A stretch of DNA of 64,000 nt from contig JBLDXI010000011.1 of assembly GCA_047495785.1 (NCBI GenBank), forward strand, positions 806,001 to 870,000, read 5' to 3'. The position numbers were made by a program, and so were the translations under genes. Shown one piece after another: positions 1-10,858 of this stretch. The notes beneath the pieces are model-generated. The model had not been told where the DNA came from. It saw only the letters and a program-made list of their open reading frames with translations, and ran no database searches. Position 1 is the stretch's first letter, and every line of letters starts with the position of its first letter. This DNA is from Lepidodermella squamata. Taxonomy: Eukaryota; Gastrotricha.

Positions 1-2
1 CG

Positions 3-122
3 TCTAAGAAAATGGAAGAAGAGGAAGAGGCGTCAGATAACAGCGAGCCCGAGCCTGAAATGGAGGAAGATGACGAGGATGGGTACCAAGTGGATGAAGA
101 CGAGGTCATTCTCATCGAATGA
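3..122 (+). CDS. Acidic C-terminal fragment, or first exon of Polinton-1 PolB
   Basis: An open frame enters from the left edge and stops at 120-122. It is almost entirely Glu and Asp, with an internal ATG at 12. Two readings are possible. It may be the C-terminus of a separate acidic Polinton protein. Alternatively, a GT at 83-84 could splice to the acceptor at 261-262, which keeps phase with the first recognised PolB exon; that exon has no in-frame ATG of its own, which favours the second reading. The donor context is weak, so neither is settled. No family was recognised. Confidence 0.4.
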   Translation, partial: SKKMEEEEEASDNSEPEPEMEEDDEDGYQVDEDEVILIE

Positions 123-262
123 CGTCACATCAGCAATAAGACTACAATAACTATAATATTTAATATTGAAAGATCAAGTTTTTTCCCCCTATATAGTTTT
201 TTCTTGCTCTCTCAATATACAAGTCTAATAATAATAAATTTTATTCTCAATTTTTTTCTTAG

Positions 263-3200
263 GAGAATTGATCCCTCTCCGCTTTACTTTTCAATTGTTC
301 GGGCTAATCAACGCGTCCTTGCTCCGAAATTTCAAATATATGGTCAAATTTTTGAGCTACACTTCCTTAATCACCTGCTCGACGAAAATTTCCAAGACCC
401 GCCTCAGCTAGGTGCTGGTCGGCCTGGTAGTTGGCGAAATCGAGCAACCCCAGAAAATGCCGATGATGAATTTCCGGAGCCAAACAACTCGTCTACCCTC
501 CTGCATACATTCACAATTCCAAGCGCGAAGCGCGGTGAGATCGAATCTGAAGACGTAGAACAGCGATTTCGCCGCGTAGTTATCATGCTAATTGATATAG
601 CCGACAAGCTTCGACTCCAAATTAATCAACACGTATCTATCAATCCTAAGAAGGAGCGCATCTTTGTCAAACTACGAATTGAACACCCTCAACTCCACAG
701 GTTCTCTTTTCTAGCTTGTCTTCCAATTGATTACTAGCTTTCTATTTAAGAGCGATCTGCCTGCCGTTTCACCCGATCCAAAAGTTGACAGATGAGCGGA
801 TCTACTCATTTATCGAGCGAATTCTTAATAGTCAAGAAAATCTCCTCCTAGAGGGTCACTGGTTCATCGAAGCTGTAGTATGTCGAGTCCCAACAACCAG
901 CGCCGAAAACGACAGTAGCGACGGCTCAAACCCTACCAAGAGCATAAAAGTTTCAGGGAAACGCCGTCGAGATGTGACCAAGCGACCAACCGTTCCTGAA
1001 ATTATCGACAAACACCTCAGTAACTTTCGCTCAGTCATTCAGATTAACAATACGGAAGACCACCGCTGTCTACCTCGTGCACTGATGCTCGGTGCTGCTA
1101 GATTGCTCTATATGGCAAACAAGGCTGATCGCCAGCTTAAAAAATACTACGACCAAATCAGAGATCCCAGGCAATCATTACAAAGCCAAGCCGCAATACA
1201 GCTTCTACTAACGGCAAAGTTACCTGTAAACCAAGCTGGATACAATTTAGGCAGCGACCTGACCAGCCTTCGTCAAGCCTTGGAACTTTTACACAATCGC
1301 GATTTTAAAGTCATAGTTTACAGCAGCTCCGTTCAAAGAGTTACGACCACCGACCCAGCATCTTCACCAAATGACCCGACTCCACGGGAAAGTATCTATC
1401 TGCTAGTGACAGGCGATAATCATATTCATCTCCTAAGCAACCTCGCTTCAATCATTGGGACTCGGTTTTTCTGTCAAAGCTGCTATCAAGGGCTGAGTCG
1501 GCGAGATCAGGCACATGCTTGTGAATTCGCTTGTGATAAGTGTCTCCAACCTGATGCGAACTGCAGTCGCCTCCCCCAACAATGGCGACGATGCTCCGAA
1601 TGCCATCGAAACTACTACAACCCAACGTGCTACAATAATCACAAGGTCAATCACCGATGTCAGCCCAAGCAACGCTGTGTCAACTGCTCACGGCTATTCA
1701 TCGATCTGACCAAACACAAAAACTGCAAAGGTCGGCGATGTAGAATCTGTCACTCTATCCTAGCCACTGCTCAGAACCTCCCAGTCGGTCAATCTCTCCC
1801 AAGGCATCAATGCTATATGCAAGTTGCGCCACTCGTAGATCGCACTTCATATAAAAATATCATTGTTTTCGACTTTGAAACTCGAGTTGAAGAAGCAAGC
1901 TGTCGGCTAATTCCTAACCTCTGTGTTGCCTTCAAATGCTGTCCCGGATGTATGAATGAAGAACCAATAATCCAATCGGAAAACTGTACGACGTCCTGTG
2001 GCGAGCACGTTTTTTCTGGTGACGATTCGGCTGCCCAATTTCTCGATTTTCTGCTCTCTCCGGAAAACGCCCATTCAGTAGCCATCGCCCACTTCACAGC
2101 ACGGTATAAATCACGTAACATTTGCTTTTTAATTTTCATTTTTTTCCTCAATTCAGCTTCGACTCGTGGTTCCTTCTAACAGAGCTTCAAACTCGAGTCA
2201 ATGTGAAATTTCAAATTGTTGAGCGCAATGGGAAACTCATACAAATTTCAATTGGTCGCCGTATAAAAATCATCGATAGCTGGATGTTTCTCTTTGCCCC
2301 ACTGCGAAATCTACCGGCTATGTTTTCACTCTCGGTTAAAAAGACCTTTTTTCCTCGAAAAATGAATCAGCCGCAATAGTAAATTCATTAATTTTTTCTT
2401 AACGAAAAAATACAATATATTTTTTTAGCTACAACTATATCGGACCTTACCCACCGCCACATGCATATGGCTATGAAACCATGTCGACAGCGGAATATGG
2501 CGAACTGATGTCGTTTTTAGCTGAAAAACAACAAAATGGAGAGTCTTTCGACTTTCACAAATCATTCATCGACTACTGCCGGCAAGATGTCAATGTTTTA
2601 CTACAATCATGCCTCCGATTCCGCCGTCTGATAATCGACTATTGCAGCACAGACCCCTTCTTCGCCGTTAGCACACTAGCCTCGTTAAGTAATGCCCTAC
2701 AATTTTTCCATTTGATAATTGCCTGTCGATAATACCACCATCATCTCAGGTCATTTAATTTTTCGCAAGCTATTCCTCAAACCCGAGCTGATAGCCCTTC
2801 ATCCACCCAGCGGATTTTCTGCAAACGATTCTACCAGTAGAGGGGCTATAATTTACCTCGAGTATCTCAAGCGCTTCCAACCGGAGCACTATGCCTTATT
2901 ACGACACGGGCACAATGGACGAGAAGAGCGTATTGTTGTTATCAAGTCAGGCCGGCGAACAGTCTTACATCTCGACGGGTATATATTACTTTACTTAATG
3001 TGATATTAATTTTATCTCCCTGCGGAACGCGACGACGCTAATGTGAGGCAACAGCTCTAACAAAGCTCGTTAATTTTCAATTACAGTCTTCTCCATCTCT
3101 ACCGTCTAGTTATGTCCCGGCTCATCTTCACCCCACAACCCACGAGGCTGTGGATGCGCTTGCAATTGACTATCATGGTTGCTACATCCACGGTATTCTT

Positions 3201-5122
3201 TGATCTCTCGAATTCCTTATTATTATTATTATCTTCGTCGCTAAGGTTGTCCGAAATGCTTCAACTCTCACGACTTCAATCGACGCCTCGGCAAGTTTTT
3301 CGGAGAACTTCACGATGAGGTGTCAGAAAGGCAACAGCTACTGCGCGATATCAACGTTCGGTACGAATTTATCTACGAATGCGAATTCAGAGCAATGATC
3401 GAAGCCGATGAACGAATCCGGGAATTTGTTGCCGACTTCGGCAATCTTCCTCCCCCCATCAGACCTCGCGATTCTCTATTCGGCGGCCGATGCGAGCCAT
3501 TTAAACTACGCGTTAAATGCAACACAAGTGAGGAAACCATTCAATCTGCTGACTTTATAAGGTAGGTAACATTTACTTCGCTTTGAATTGGTTTTTTCCA
3601 CTATTAACTATTTGTTACCTAGTCTCTACCCGGCGTGTATGGTTGATCACGTTTATCCCGTCGGTTTCCCCTGCGAGCGGACTCTTCGTCAACGACTTAA
3701 TCATGACATGCTTCTCAAACGCTTCTTCAATACAGACGGGTTTGATAGGGAATGTCTCGGGCTCGTTGCCGGTCTCTTTCTCCCGCCCCGCAACCTCCTC
3801 ATCCCGATACTGCCCATGCGCAATTCACACGGCAAGCTGTGTTTCTCACTTTGCTATGCATGCAGCAACGAGGCGTCGCGCTTCAAGAGACTAAATCGAT
3901 ACCACATCAACACGGAATGTAAACACTCAGATGATATGCGAGCCTTCCGCGGAACGTACACGACCATTGAGTTGAACGAAGCACTACAACACAACTACAA
4001 AATTGTTGAATTGCATGAAATCTACGATTATCCTGAACGACGCAGTGACATTTTCAACGGGTAAACAATATATAAAAAAACCCCTGCAAAAATGGCTCTA
4101 ATTACTATTCCTTTTTTTAAAGTTTTATTCGACATTTTCTTAAACTCAAAGCAGAAGCATCCGGCTATCCGCCTTCAGCCAACACTGAGGAGAAAAAGAC
4201 ACATTTTATCGCTGAATATTTTCGCCGAGAAAAAATTCATTTGGACCCGGAAAAATTGAAAGCGAAAAACCCCGGCCTTCGAATGGTGAGCAAGCTGCTT
4301 TTGAACTCATTCTTTGGGCGATGGGCGCTGAAAATCGAAATACCGCGCAAAACGTACGTCTCTTCACAAAAAGAACTAGCTGAAATTCTGCTCTGCTCCA
4401 CGAATACGGTTCGCGAAATCAATCCCGTCGGCTACAATGTTACGAACCCTCTCAAAATGCAAGTTGCCTACACCTGGGTGAATGACGAAGAAGCACCGAG
4501 TGCCAACGTTTGCCTACCTATTGCGGCCTTTGTGACTAGCCACGCCCGAATCAAGCTGTTTCGTGAGTTGTTCAAGGTGCAAAATCTCGCCTGCTACACG
4601 GACACCGACTCGATTTTCTGGATTCAACCACGTAATCAACCGCTGTTGCTGGATATTGGTGATTTTCTAGGCGATTTGTCCAACCAATTGGATCCAGATG
4701 AGCACATTATAGAATTTACATGCCTTGGCGCAAAAAGCTACTGCTACCTCACATCTAAACTTCGCGTCGAAATCAAGGTCAAAGGAATACGCCAGAGTTT
4801 TTTAACCCAAAGCACACTCAATTTCGAGTCCTTGTCTCGTCTTTTACTCTCGGCTCTCCAACAGCAATCGCTCGAGTCGTCGGATGGTGTTGAGAACGAC
4901 AGTGATGACGATGATGATGAACCTCGCCTCGGGATTGAACAAGGCGATGTTATTCAACATAAGCAGATTCCACTCGCTCACCTCACCTGCTCGGAAGAAC
5001 GTTTCCAAAAATTTATTCGACTCACTTGTTTTGAAAAGCGTTCTCTTATTTTAACTGAGCAAAAAACATCGACGATAAATTCATCTGTCATTAGCACTTT
5101 ACCTTATGGGTATCACCAATAA
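263..5122 (+). CDS. polB: Protein-primed family B DNA polymerase (Polinton-1)
   Basis: Replicates the element by protein priming, as in adenoviruses and other Polintons. Exons that keep one frame with GT-AG borders are 263-700, 751-2103, 2157-2378, 2429-2688, 2750-2978, 3110-3192, 3246-3561, 3623-4060 and 4133-5122. The N-terminal part holds a Cys/His-rich cluster (about 1470-1800). The exonuclease begins with FDFET (about 1869), continues across the intron at 2104-2156, and has a third motif YCRQD near 2575. An HGC motif precedes palm motif A (SLYP, about 3623), motif B (KLLLNSFFG, about 4290) and motif C (YTDTDS, about 4600). An Asp-rich insert lies near 4900. The second exonuclease motif lacks the usual Asn (see findings). 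The true start lies upstream, perhaps in the acidic exon at 3-82. Confidence 0.93.
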
Positions 5123-5199
5123 AAAACAGGCACAATTAACCAAATTTTTCTTTATTGTTCTTTAGTCTTCTAATCTTAAATTATTTTTTCGTTGTCATC

Positions 5200-5879
5200 A
5201 TGTCTTCCATCGCCGGCGCCGCCGCTTCTGCTTCTGCTGCTATCATGTTGTTCGCGCCAGACCTGTTTGGAGCGAACTCACAGGTCTTTGCCGTCTGGCT
5301 GGCCGTTGGTATCCGGGCGTTTCTCGAGGCCGCACTATTCGACTTCGCGGCGGTGGCGCAGGCGGTGCTACTGCGGCATGTGTCTGCTGCTGGCCGGGCC
5401 TAGTACAATGCCAGTGCCTGCCACCACCACCTTTGCCCGTTGCCGTCGTCCCACAGTCGTCCGCTTCATCCGTCCACCACCAACAACAACAACAACAACA
5501 ACAACAACGCAACCAGCGTGCAGAAGATGAATATAACAGCAACACTGAAAACTTACGCCCGGTCGCGGTGATCCAGCCTATGATTTACAGCAGCAACAAC
5601 AGCATGGACACCTTCACCACCAGCTCGAACTTCCCCGCCTCCCCGGGCCCCGCCGCCGCCGCCTCCGAGCTCGTACCTGGCGCGTACGCGCCAGGTGCGA
5701 GCTCCTCCGTCGCCGCCCCAGGCTCTTCGAACAACTACTACTGGTGGCGAGCTGACAACGATTTGAGCATTAGTAGCGGCAGTAGCTCGACAATGACGAC
5801 CAGCAGCAGTACTAGCAATTTGGCGTCACCGCCGTCGCTCGCTGACGACAATGATCTCGACGATGAAAATATGTTCTGA
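5200..5879 (+). CDS. Low-complexity Polinton-1 protein, model uncertain
   Basis: Two open frames follow PolB. One starts at ATG 5200 and is Ala-rich, closing at 5403. Another, open through about 5400-5879, is Gln-, Ser- and Ala-rich with a poly-Gln run (about 5480-5510), a WW pair and an acidic tail ending DDENMF. Joining them needs a splice or a frame change near 5280-5403 that I could not fix; GT at 5281 and AG at 5402-5403 are candidates but do not clearly keep frame. No domain is recognised. Its place between PolB and the leftward block is not matched by a clear homologue in Polinton-2. The strong composition bias means the reading frame could be partly fortuitous. Confidence 0.4.
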
Positions 5880-6025
5880 TAACAAGACACGTCACATCTA
5901 AGACAATGGCACATGAGAATATCAACTAGTAGTGGTGGCTGTAGGAACAAAAGAACACATTATCTGATGCCTCTTTATTATTTATGTGCTTTGCATAAAC
6001 TTAAAAATTAATATAATGAAATAAA

Positions 6026-7036
6026 TTACGAGAACAATTTCCAAAAGTTGTCTTTTTGAAGATTGCTTGCACCAGCGCCATCTTGTTGCGGTTGTTCTGG
6101 CTGTTCTTCTTCTTCTTGAGGCAGGTGTTGGTAGGCAGGGGGTGATGTAGGACCAGCAGGCGCGCCTTTTTTCTTTGTCGGACGTGGTTGTTGTTGCTGT
6201 TTCGGCTTTTGACTCTTGGAGATTGTTGCAGTTTTTGCTTCGTTGCTCTTCTTATTATTCTTCTTGGGCTTGGTGGGTTCAGCGGCAGCAGCAGCGTCAG
6301 GCTGATGATAATGAGAACGAGTTTTCATTGGCGAGACGATAATATTTGGCGGTGCTTGTTGCGAGCCCAACAATGAGCCACCTACAGTGCTGCTTGGACC
6401 AGTATTATCGGGTTTTGTAAACTGTTGGATGAGTTCGAGTGGCTCGATTTTAACCAGTGGGCTTTTGGGTGTTGAAAACAGGCGTTTCACTCGCAATTTG
6501 TTGTTGTTATTATCGTAGTCGTAGTCTGTATCATCCGTGTCATTCGTGTTCTGTTCCTCCTCCTCCTCCTCCTCCTGGGAAATTTGTTGTTGTTGATGTT
6601 CTCGTTTCACAACGGCGAATTGATGTAAAAGCCGCGAAAGTAGAGTCTTTAAATCACGTTCGACGGCTGCATTAGGCTCCGGCTTTACTGTTGGTGCTGA
6701 CGTTACAGTAAGTGGAGTAGTACTGGTTTTCTCGCTGGGATATCGCTTGGAAAAGTCTTCGTTCTCAGAAAAAATGGCACGTCTTTTCCGAATAAATTTA
6801 TTCAGTCCATCGTGAAAACTAGCCATGAGCGCTGCTTTTTCGCTGCTTGTTTTCGCTTGAGATGCAGCTTCTAGTAATGCGTCGAGGTTTGAATTGATAA
6901 CAGCCATATGGCTAAGCTGCGGCTGATTGTGTTTTTCGCGAAGTTGTGACGGCGTAGTAGCAGTAGTAGTGGTAGTAGTAGCCGGTACTATAGCCATTCT
7001 TTTAGCCGGATTAGTTCTTGTTGTTGTAGGTCTCAT
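6026..7036 (-). CDS. Polinton-1 low-complexity structural-type protein, partner of the basic protein
   Basis: A 336-residue frame starts at ATG 7036, immediately after the TAA of the upstream basic gene (stop and start abut). The N-terminal part has a Thr-rich stretch, then a predicted helical segment (about residues 45-90) containing LDALLEAAS and FHDGLNKFIRKRR. The rest is Gln/Glu/Lys-rich with acidic and basic runs and ends FWKLFS. The gene at 46301-47257 in Polinton-2 has the same position relative to its basic partner and a similar short helical segment, so I take the two as homologues. The function is unknown; a place in the virion or in DNA binding is inference from the neighbourhood. 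Confidence 0.65.
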   Translation of the reverse strand: MRPTTTRTNPAKRMAIVPATTTTTTATTPSQLREKHNQPQLSHMAVINSNLDALLEAASQAKTSSEKAALMASFHDGLNKFIRKRRAIFSENEDFSKRYPSEKTSTTPLTVTSAPTVKPEPNAAVERDLKTLLSRLLHQFAVVKREHQQQQISQEEEEEEEQNTNDTDDTDYDYDNNNNKLRVKRLFSTPKSPLVKIEPLELIQQFTKPDNTGPSSTVGGSLLGSQQAPPNIIVSPMKTRSHYHQPDAAAAAEPTKPKKNNKKSNEAKTATISKSQKPKQQQQPRPTKKKGAPAGPTSPPAYQHLPQEEEEQPEQPQQDGAGASNLQKDNFWKLFS

Positions 7037-7381
7037 TTACAGCTTGATATTCAAATTCTCGGTAGCCGCCTTTAACGCTTTGGGGAGAAGCTTAGTGAAA
7101 AATCTGCCGTTTGGTATTTCTCGCAAGTATTCGAGGAACACGCGGCGATTAAATTCAACCGTATTCGTTCCACTTGACTTCAATTTCTCGAGAATGCGAC
7201 GTGAAGGTACGTTTAGAGTCTTGCTACGGTAAACCAAGTGTCTGGCACAGTGAACAAGGCAGTTGATGATCGCCGAAGAGGCAATTGCTATTAGTTGAGC
7301 ACGATGTTGCCGTGTCTTCGCCTTGATAATGAAAGCAAGGTTAAGGAGAAGTCGTTTGCGTTTAACTTTAGTCTTTTGCAT
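7037..7381 (-). CDS. Small basic Polinton protein (core-protein-like)
   Basis: The frame from ATG 7381 gives 114 residues, very rich in Lys, Arg and Leu, with a Lys/Arg-rich N-terminus. It shares an architecture with the basic protein at 45925-46308 of Polinton-2: basic N-terminus, a helix with regularly spaced Leu, a central basic stretch, then a hydrophobic C-terminal segment. Size and charge suit a DNA-condensing core protein, but this is inference. It lies after the ATPase (150-base gap) and its TAA touches the ATG of the next gene, suggesting one transcript or coupled translation. Confidence 0.65.
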   Translation of the reverse strand: MQKTKVKRKRLLLNLAFIIKAKTRQHRAQLIAIASSAIINCLVHCARHLVYRSKTLNVPSRRILEKLKSSGTNTVEFNRRVFLEYLREIPNGRFFTKLLPKALKAATENLNIKL

Positions 7382-7430
7382 TAACAAAAGAAACTAGAAA
7401 AAAGTGCAAAAACTGATAATTAGCCTTTTT

Positions 7431-7640
7431 TTAATTATTTTCTATGCTATATGCAAAACCCGGGTTCAAACCAAAGCCTGGCTGAGCTCGGATTCGCATA
7501 ACAGCAGGCGTGTCATGATTCAAGTCGAGAAGTAATTAATTATTTTCTATGCTATATGCAAAACCCGGGTTCAAACCAAAGCCTGGCTGAGCTCGGATTC
7601 GCATAACAGCAGGCGTGTCATGATTCAAGTCGAGAAGTAA
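7431..7640. repeat. 105-base direct tandem duplication at the ATPase 3' end
   Basis: Bases 7431-7535 and 7536-7640 are identical direct copies. The upstream copy in gene sense (7536-7640) encodes the last codons and stop of the ATPase; the other lies wholly in the 3' untranslated region. Because the stop codon sits exactly in the duplicated edge, the protein is not lengthened. Confidence 0.92.
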
Positions 7641-8310
7641 ATATTTTCCATCGACATCGACATCTGTGGAGTTTGTGGCGTTTTCATAGCACTTGAGAAC
7701 TTGTCGCCAATTTGTTGGAAAAATTTGTTGAAGAAATCTGCGTAGTTGACCGGCGTCGGTACGTGTTGCGAAACAGAAAATGTAATGGGCGTTATTTCGA
7801 AGCTGTACGCTGCAGGATCCGCGAGGGAATAGAGTTTGGGAAACTAGAAAGACGGTGCAGGACTTGTGATGTACTCCCATTACAAACAGCCGAAGAACCT
7901 CTGCCGAATCATTGCAATCCGAGTAGAGATCGTCAAAAACAATTACCGAGTTTTGTGCTGAATCGATGTTATCAACGCTAAACGTTTCGATTCCTTGTAT
8001 GAATTCAATATCAATGCCTCGAAGGCATTTCGTAGCTGAAGCTAGACGATCGTATAACGGCTGCCAAATTCCGTAATAGAAAAATATACGAGTCGGGTAA
8101 GGATAGATTGAAAAGGGATCAGCCGCGATTATCCGATAAAGCAGCGTTGATTTGCCACATCCTGAAGGTCTGGGAATATTTCCAGTGTAAGCGAAGAGAG
8201 AAGGAAGTTGAATAAAAAAGACCGAACCCGAAAATTATACTAGCTGAAGGGTGTATAATAGGCAGCGCTGATGGAGGCGGTGGTGATAATAAGCTATAGT
8301 ATGTTGCCAT
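7536..8310 (-). CDS. DNA-packaging ATPase (FtsK/HerA-type A32-like), Polinton-1
   Basis: Pumps the genome into the capsid in related viruses. Two exons, 8310-8228 and 8169-7536, flank a 58-base GT-AG intron (8170-8227) that falls just before the Walker A loop. Walker A is completed at the start of exon 2 (SGCGKST). Walker B is VIVFDD near 7935. The VSQTLFPRG segment near 7830 is the sensor-like motif typical of this family. Length is about 238 residues, normal for Polinton ATPases. Its ATG overlaps the end of the protease gene by 17 bases. A TATA-like box stands 35 bases upstream. The gene at 44050-44899 is its Polinton-2 counterpart. Confidence 0.93.
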
Positions 8311-8833
8311 CTCTAGGTAAAATAGGCTGAATGCAGGTCTGAAGCCTTTTATAGGCTTTGAATATTCTACGTGCGCTTTTGTAAACTAGCAAGTCGTTAC
8401 TATGTAAGTTACTCGCTGAAAATGAGGCGAGAAAACGCGATGGACTAAGACCTTTGCTACGATGTCTGATAAAAAGAATACAATATAAAGCGCAAACTTT
8501 ATTCCGCGAATGTTGTAAACTACGAAAGGTAACATTAGAAAAAGGAATTCCTTTGGCATTCAGCTTTAGAAAATTATCTATATAGCAGCTATAGTAGGAA
8601 GGCTCTTGCCCGAGTGAGTCAAAAAATTCAGTGCTGCTTTTTGACAGAAAAATAGACACCCAGTGACGACCAGGCCGATGAGATTCATCCGTATTAACAA
8701 TTATGCCTAAGGGGCGCTTAAGATCTGGAACGAGACCTATTTCAACGAGGCCATCGCAAGGCACAACCAGAGTTCGAGCCTGTGATAAAAACTTGTCATG
8801 TGATACAAATTGATTGATCTGCTCGGTATTCAT
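8294..8833 (-). CDS. Adenovirus-type cysteine protease (maturation protease), Polinton-1
   Basis: A single-exon 179-residue protein from ATG 8833. It carries the family's catalytic order: His in GRHWVS, Asp in FFDSLGQ, a Gln in the LQHS segment, and the nucleophile Cys in the VCALYC segment. Such proteases cleave capsid precursors late in assembly of adenoviruses and Polintons. It lies 53 bases after the major capsid gene and overlaps the ATPase start. A TATAAAAAAC box lies at 8881-8890 upstream. The Polinton-2 homologue is at 43535-44026. The Ulp1-type fold is shared with SUMO proteases, but the context makes the viral assignment secure. Confidence 0.93.
   Translation of the reverse strand: MNTEQINQFVSHDKFLSQARTLVVPCDGLVEIGLVPDLKRPLGIIVNTDESHRPGRHWVSIFLSKSSTEFFDSLGQEPSYYSCYIDNFLKLNAKGIPFSNVTFRSLQHSRNKVCALYCILFIRHRSKGLSPSRFLASFSASNLHSNDLLVYKSARRIFKAYKRLQTCIQPILPRDGNIL
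8345..8355 (-). promoter_or_regulatory. TATA-like box before Polinton-1 ATPase
   Basis: The minus strand reads CCTATAAAAGG, 35 bases before the ATG at 8310 and inside the protease coding sequence, which would let the ATPase be transcribed separately. Confidence 0.55.
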
Positions 8834-8880
8834 GATTCGTAGAGAACTTCTCGCGCTTTTGTAATCTGAAGGGGAGTCGA

Positions 8881-8890
8881 GTTTTTTATA
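8881..8890 (-). promoter_or_regulatory. TATA-like box before Polinton-1 protease
   Basis: The minus strand reads TATAAAAAAC about 48 bases before the ATG at 8833. It overlaps the stop end of the capsid gene. Confidence 0.5.
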
Positions 8891-10292
8891 GAAACAATAA
8901 ACGATCCATCGGAAAAAAGCAGACCTCGATTACAGCATCTCTTTCAGCTAGTAGTAATAGGTGAAGAACAGATGTAGTGGCTGAGTTAAAGCTGAGCTCG
9001 ACTCTTAGGGTGCCGGAGCGACGAATGCTCGTGCCACTTATATTACCATCTCTCGATAGATCAAAGCAAAGAATGCAAAATCCATTCTTGAACTTTTTAG
9101 GCGTAAAGTTTCGGCATCGAGTAGGTTTGTTAGGCGATAGTGCAAGAAGGGTTTCGCGATATGCCTTCATGTAGGTCCCGTCAGTGAACGAAAATTCGAG
9201 GGGCGTCTGATAGATCTTTTCCGAGTCGACGAACATTGTTACACGACTGAGGCCATGGTCTATGAAGTCGAACGGATTCGTTTCGCCATTCAGTTGTGAA
9301 TCCTAATAATAATAATAATTACTATTTTTGATAAATAGCAAAGTATTACCTTTATGAGCACAAGAAAAAGTTTGGTTGGCATGGAACCGATTATGCAGTT
9401 ATGCAGTGTGTGCGTCTGGATAGAGTTCGGAATGTGATAGATGCTTGCCGAAAGCTTAGTCACGTTGTACCGGGCATTTTCGCGCTCTAGTGCTCTTGTC
9501 GTAGCCAACATGAGCTCAGGGGAAATGTGTACTAGACGTGTAATCAGCTTCGCTTCGCGAATTTCGATATGATGAGGATCCGCTCGATGTTCGGTAGTAT
9601 CCGTACCAACTGTTACAGTGTAGTTAGGAGGACCAATTAAGCAAAAATCATCGGAGTTGCGAATTAATTTGACTCTGATCTCAGTCAGGGGCAATAGCAG
9701 GCGAGTTTGAAAGCAAATCTCGGTGTTGAGGCGAGCAACAGTAGTAACCCATTTGCTTCCCTGTACGAGATCGAGTCGATTTTTCCAGCCGATATTCTCA
9801 TCGTTGAACTGATCCATTTTACCTGGAGTATCTTCGAAGAAGCCTTCGAGAGAAAGCGCGCCTTCCTTGTCGCCATCGTCATATGAGAGACAGTTGGTGA
9901 TGTAGCTAAAAGAAAATCATTGCTGAGTTAATTTTTTCTGCCGTTTTTTATTATTACCTCCGGTAGGCATAAAGTGGCGATTGGTCTGAAACTAGTGTAC
10001 CGTTAAGGTAGATTTCAACACAGCGAATCATCGAGTGGTGAATGTTGGCAATTGGAGCCCATTGAATATTTGTGCGATTGGTTGGGTTGGTAGATTCACG
10101 CACAACTCGCCAGGTAAGACTAAGGTAGGTCCGAGCCATATCAACAAATGCCGTAACAGGCGGAATGACGAAATCGATAACATGACTTTGATTAGTTAGA
10201 CTGGTACTGGAAAATATTTCAACTCTTTGCTGTGATTCGATAGCATTGGAGTTTGGCAGCTGTGAAAATAGATCTAAGTCTTCGCTGATCAT
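8886..10292 (-). CDS. MCP: Major capsid protein (double jelly-roll), Polinton-1
   Basis: Three exons, 10292-9958, 9905-9350 and 9302-8886, joined by introns of 52 and 47 bases with GT-AG borders, give 435 residues. Identity rests on size, position between the pX-like and protease genes, and a shared pattern with the protein at 42180-43528 in Polinton-2: an early segment ending VIPP..AF.D, a helix-turn with IYLNGTLVS, a central basic RVKLIRN-type strand and a C-terminal NPFDF..HGL segment at the start of the last exon. The ATG lies only 11 bases after the stop of the pX-like gene, without its own visible TATA box. Confidence 0.88.
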
Positions 10293-10303
10293 GTTCAGTG
10301 TAG

Positions 10304-10807
10304 TTAGAAAAGTAATGGAGAAGACGGCTGTTTTTTTCGCCTCTTATGCTGTTGTTGAGCGGGTTTGCGTTTACCGTCGCTCTTAACCGTGCGTGTTCTC
10401 TTCTTGCCACTACCTCGTTGTTGAATTTCTTGCTCGGCACGAGAAACGACGTCGCGAGTTAAATTTAGTAAACCTTTGGCTCCGTGATTTTTGAAAATTT
10501 GAGCAGGTGTTAAGGAACTGCTGTTTGTGGTATCTTTATTTGCCAAATCGTTGTAAATCTCTGAGCCGGTTTGTAGCACGTTCTTGAAGATTAGCGGTCC
10601 GACGATGGGTAAAACACGACGAAACCAAGAAGAAATTATACCACCAATTCCACTTCCTCTTTGTCTTACAGGAAATTGGATAAGTTGGCCTTTGAAGTAG
10701 TTTGAAAGCTGGTCTGCACCGGAGCCACTTTGATTTTTATGTTGGCGGAGAAGGATTTTTTCGTAAAAATCAACAGTAGACGGTGAGTGAACTATGCCTG
10801 AAGTCAT
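10304..10807 (-). CDS. Basic pX/pVI-like minor virion protein, Polinton-1
   Basis: A 167-residue single exon from ATG 10807. It has an N-terminal polar region, a Gly-rich amphipathic or hydrophobic stretch (GSGIGGIISSWF, about residues 51-62), a central helical region (LTPAQIFKNHGAKGLLNLT) and a strongly basic tail (GSGKKRTR and further Lys/Arg). The protein at 41581-42103 in Polinton-2 has the same parts in order. The layout recalls adenovirus pVI or pX, which act inside the virion in membrane disruption or DNA packing; that functional analogy is inference. An ATATAAAAGG box lies at 10841-10850, 34 bases upstream. Confidence 0.75.
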   Translation of the reverse strand: MTSGIVHSPSTVDFYEKILLRQHKNQSGSGADQLSNYFKGQLIQFPVRQRGSGIGGIISSWFRRVLPIVGPLIFKNVLQTGSEIYNDLANKDTTNSSSLTPAQIFKNHGAKGLLNLTRDVVSRAEQEIQQRGSGKKRTRTVKSDGKRKPAQQQHKRRKKQPSSPLLF

Positions 10808-10840
10808 AATAAAAGACTAAATTGTAAAAAAACCCGCGTG

Positions 10841-10850
10841 CCTTTTATAT
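10841..10850 (-). promoter_or_regulatory. TATA-like box before Polinton-1 pX-like gene
   Basis: The minus strand reads ATATAAAAGG, 34 bases before the ATG at 10807 and in the gap after the penton gene. Confidence 0.6.
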
Positions 10851-10858
10851 TGTTTTAT

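Noticed and set aside
3112-3318. Independent Ser/Leu-rich protein inside Polinton-1 PolB
   Set aside because: Wrong frame; PolB exons 3110-3192 and 3246-3561 explain the stretch and restore the HGC motif.
5243-5545. Cys- and Trp-rich minus-strand frame
   Set aside because: It is the reverse of a CAA/CAC repeat on the plus strand and has no other support.
7536-7880. Separate small gene for the C-terminal part of the ATPase
   Set aside because: The frame continues upstream through Walker B and Walker A and joins an N-terminal exon across a 58-base intron, so it is one gene.
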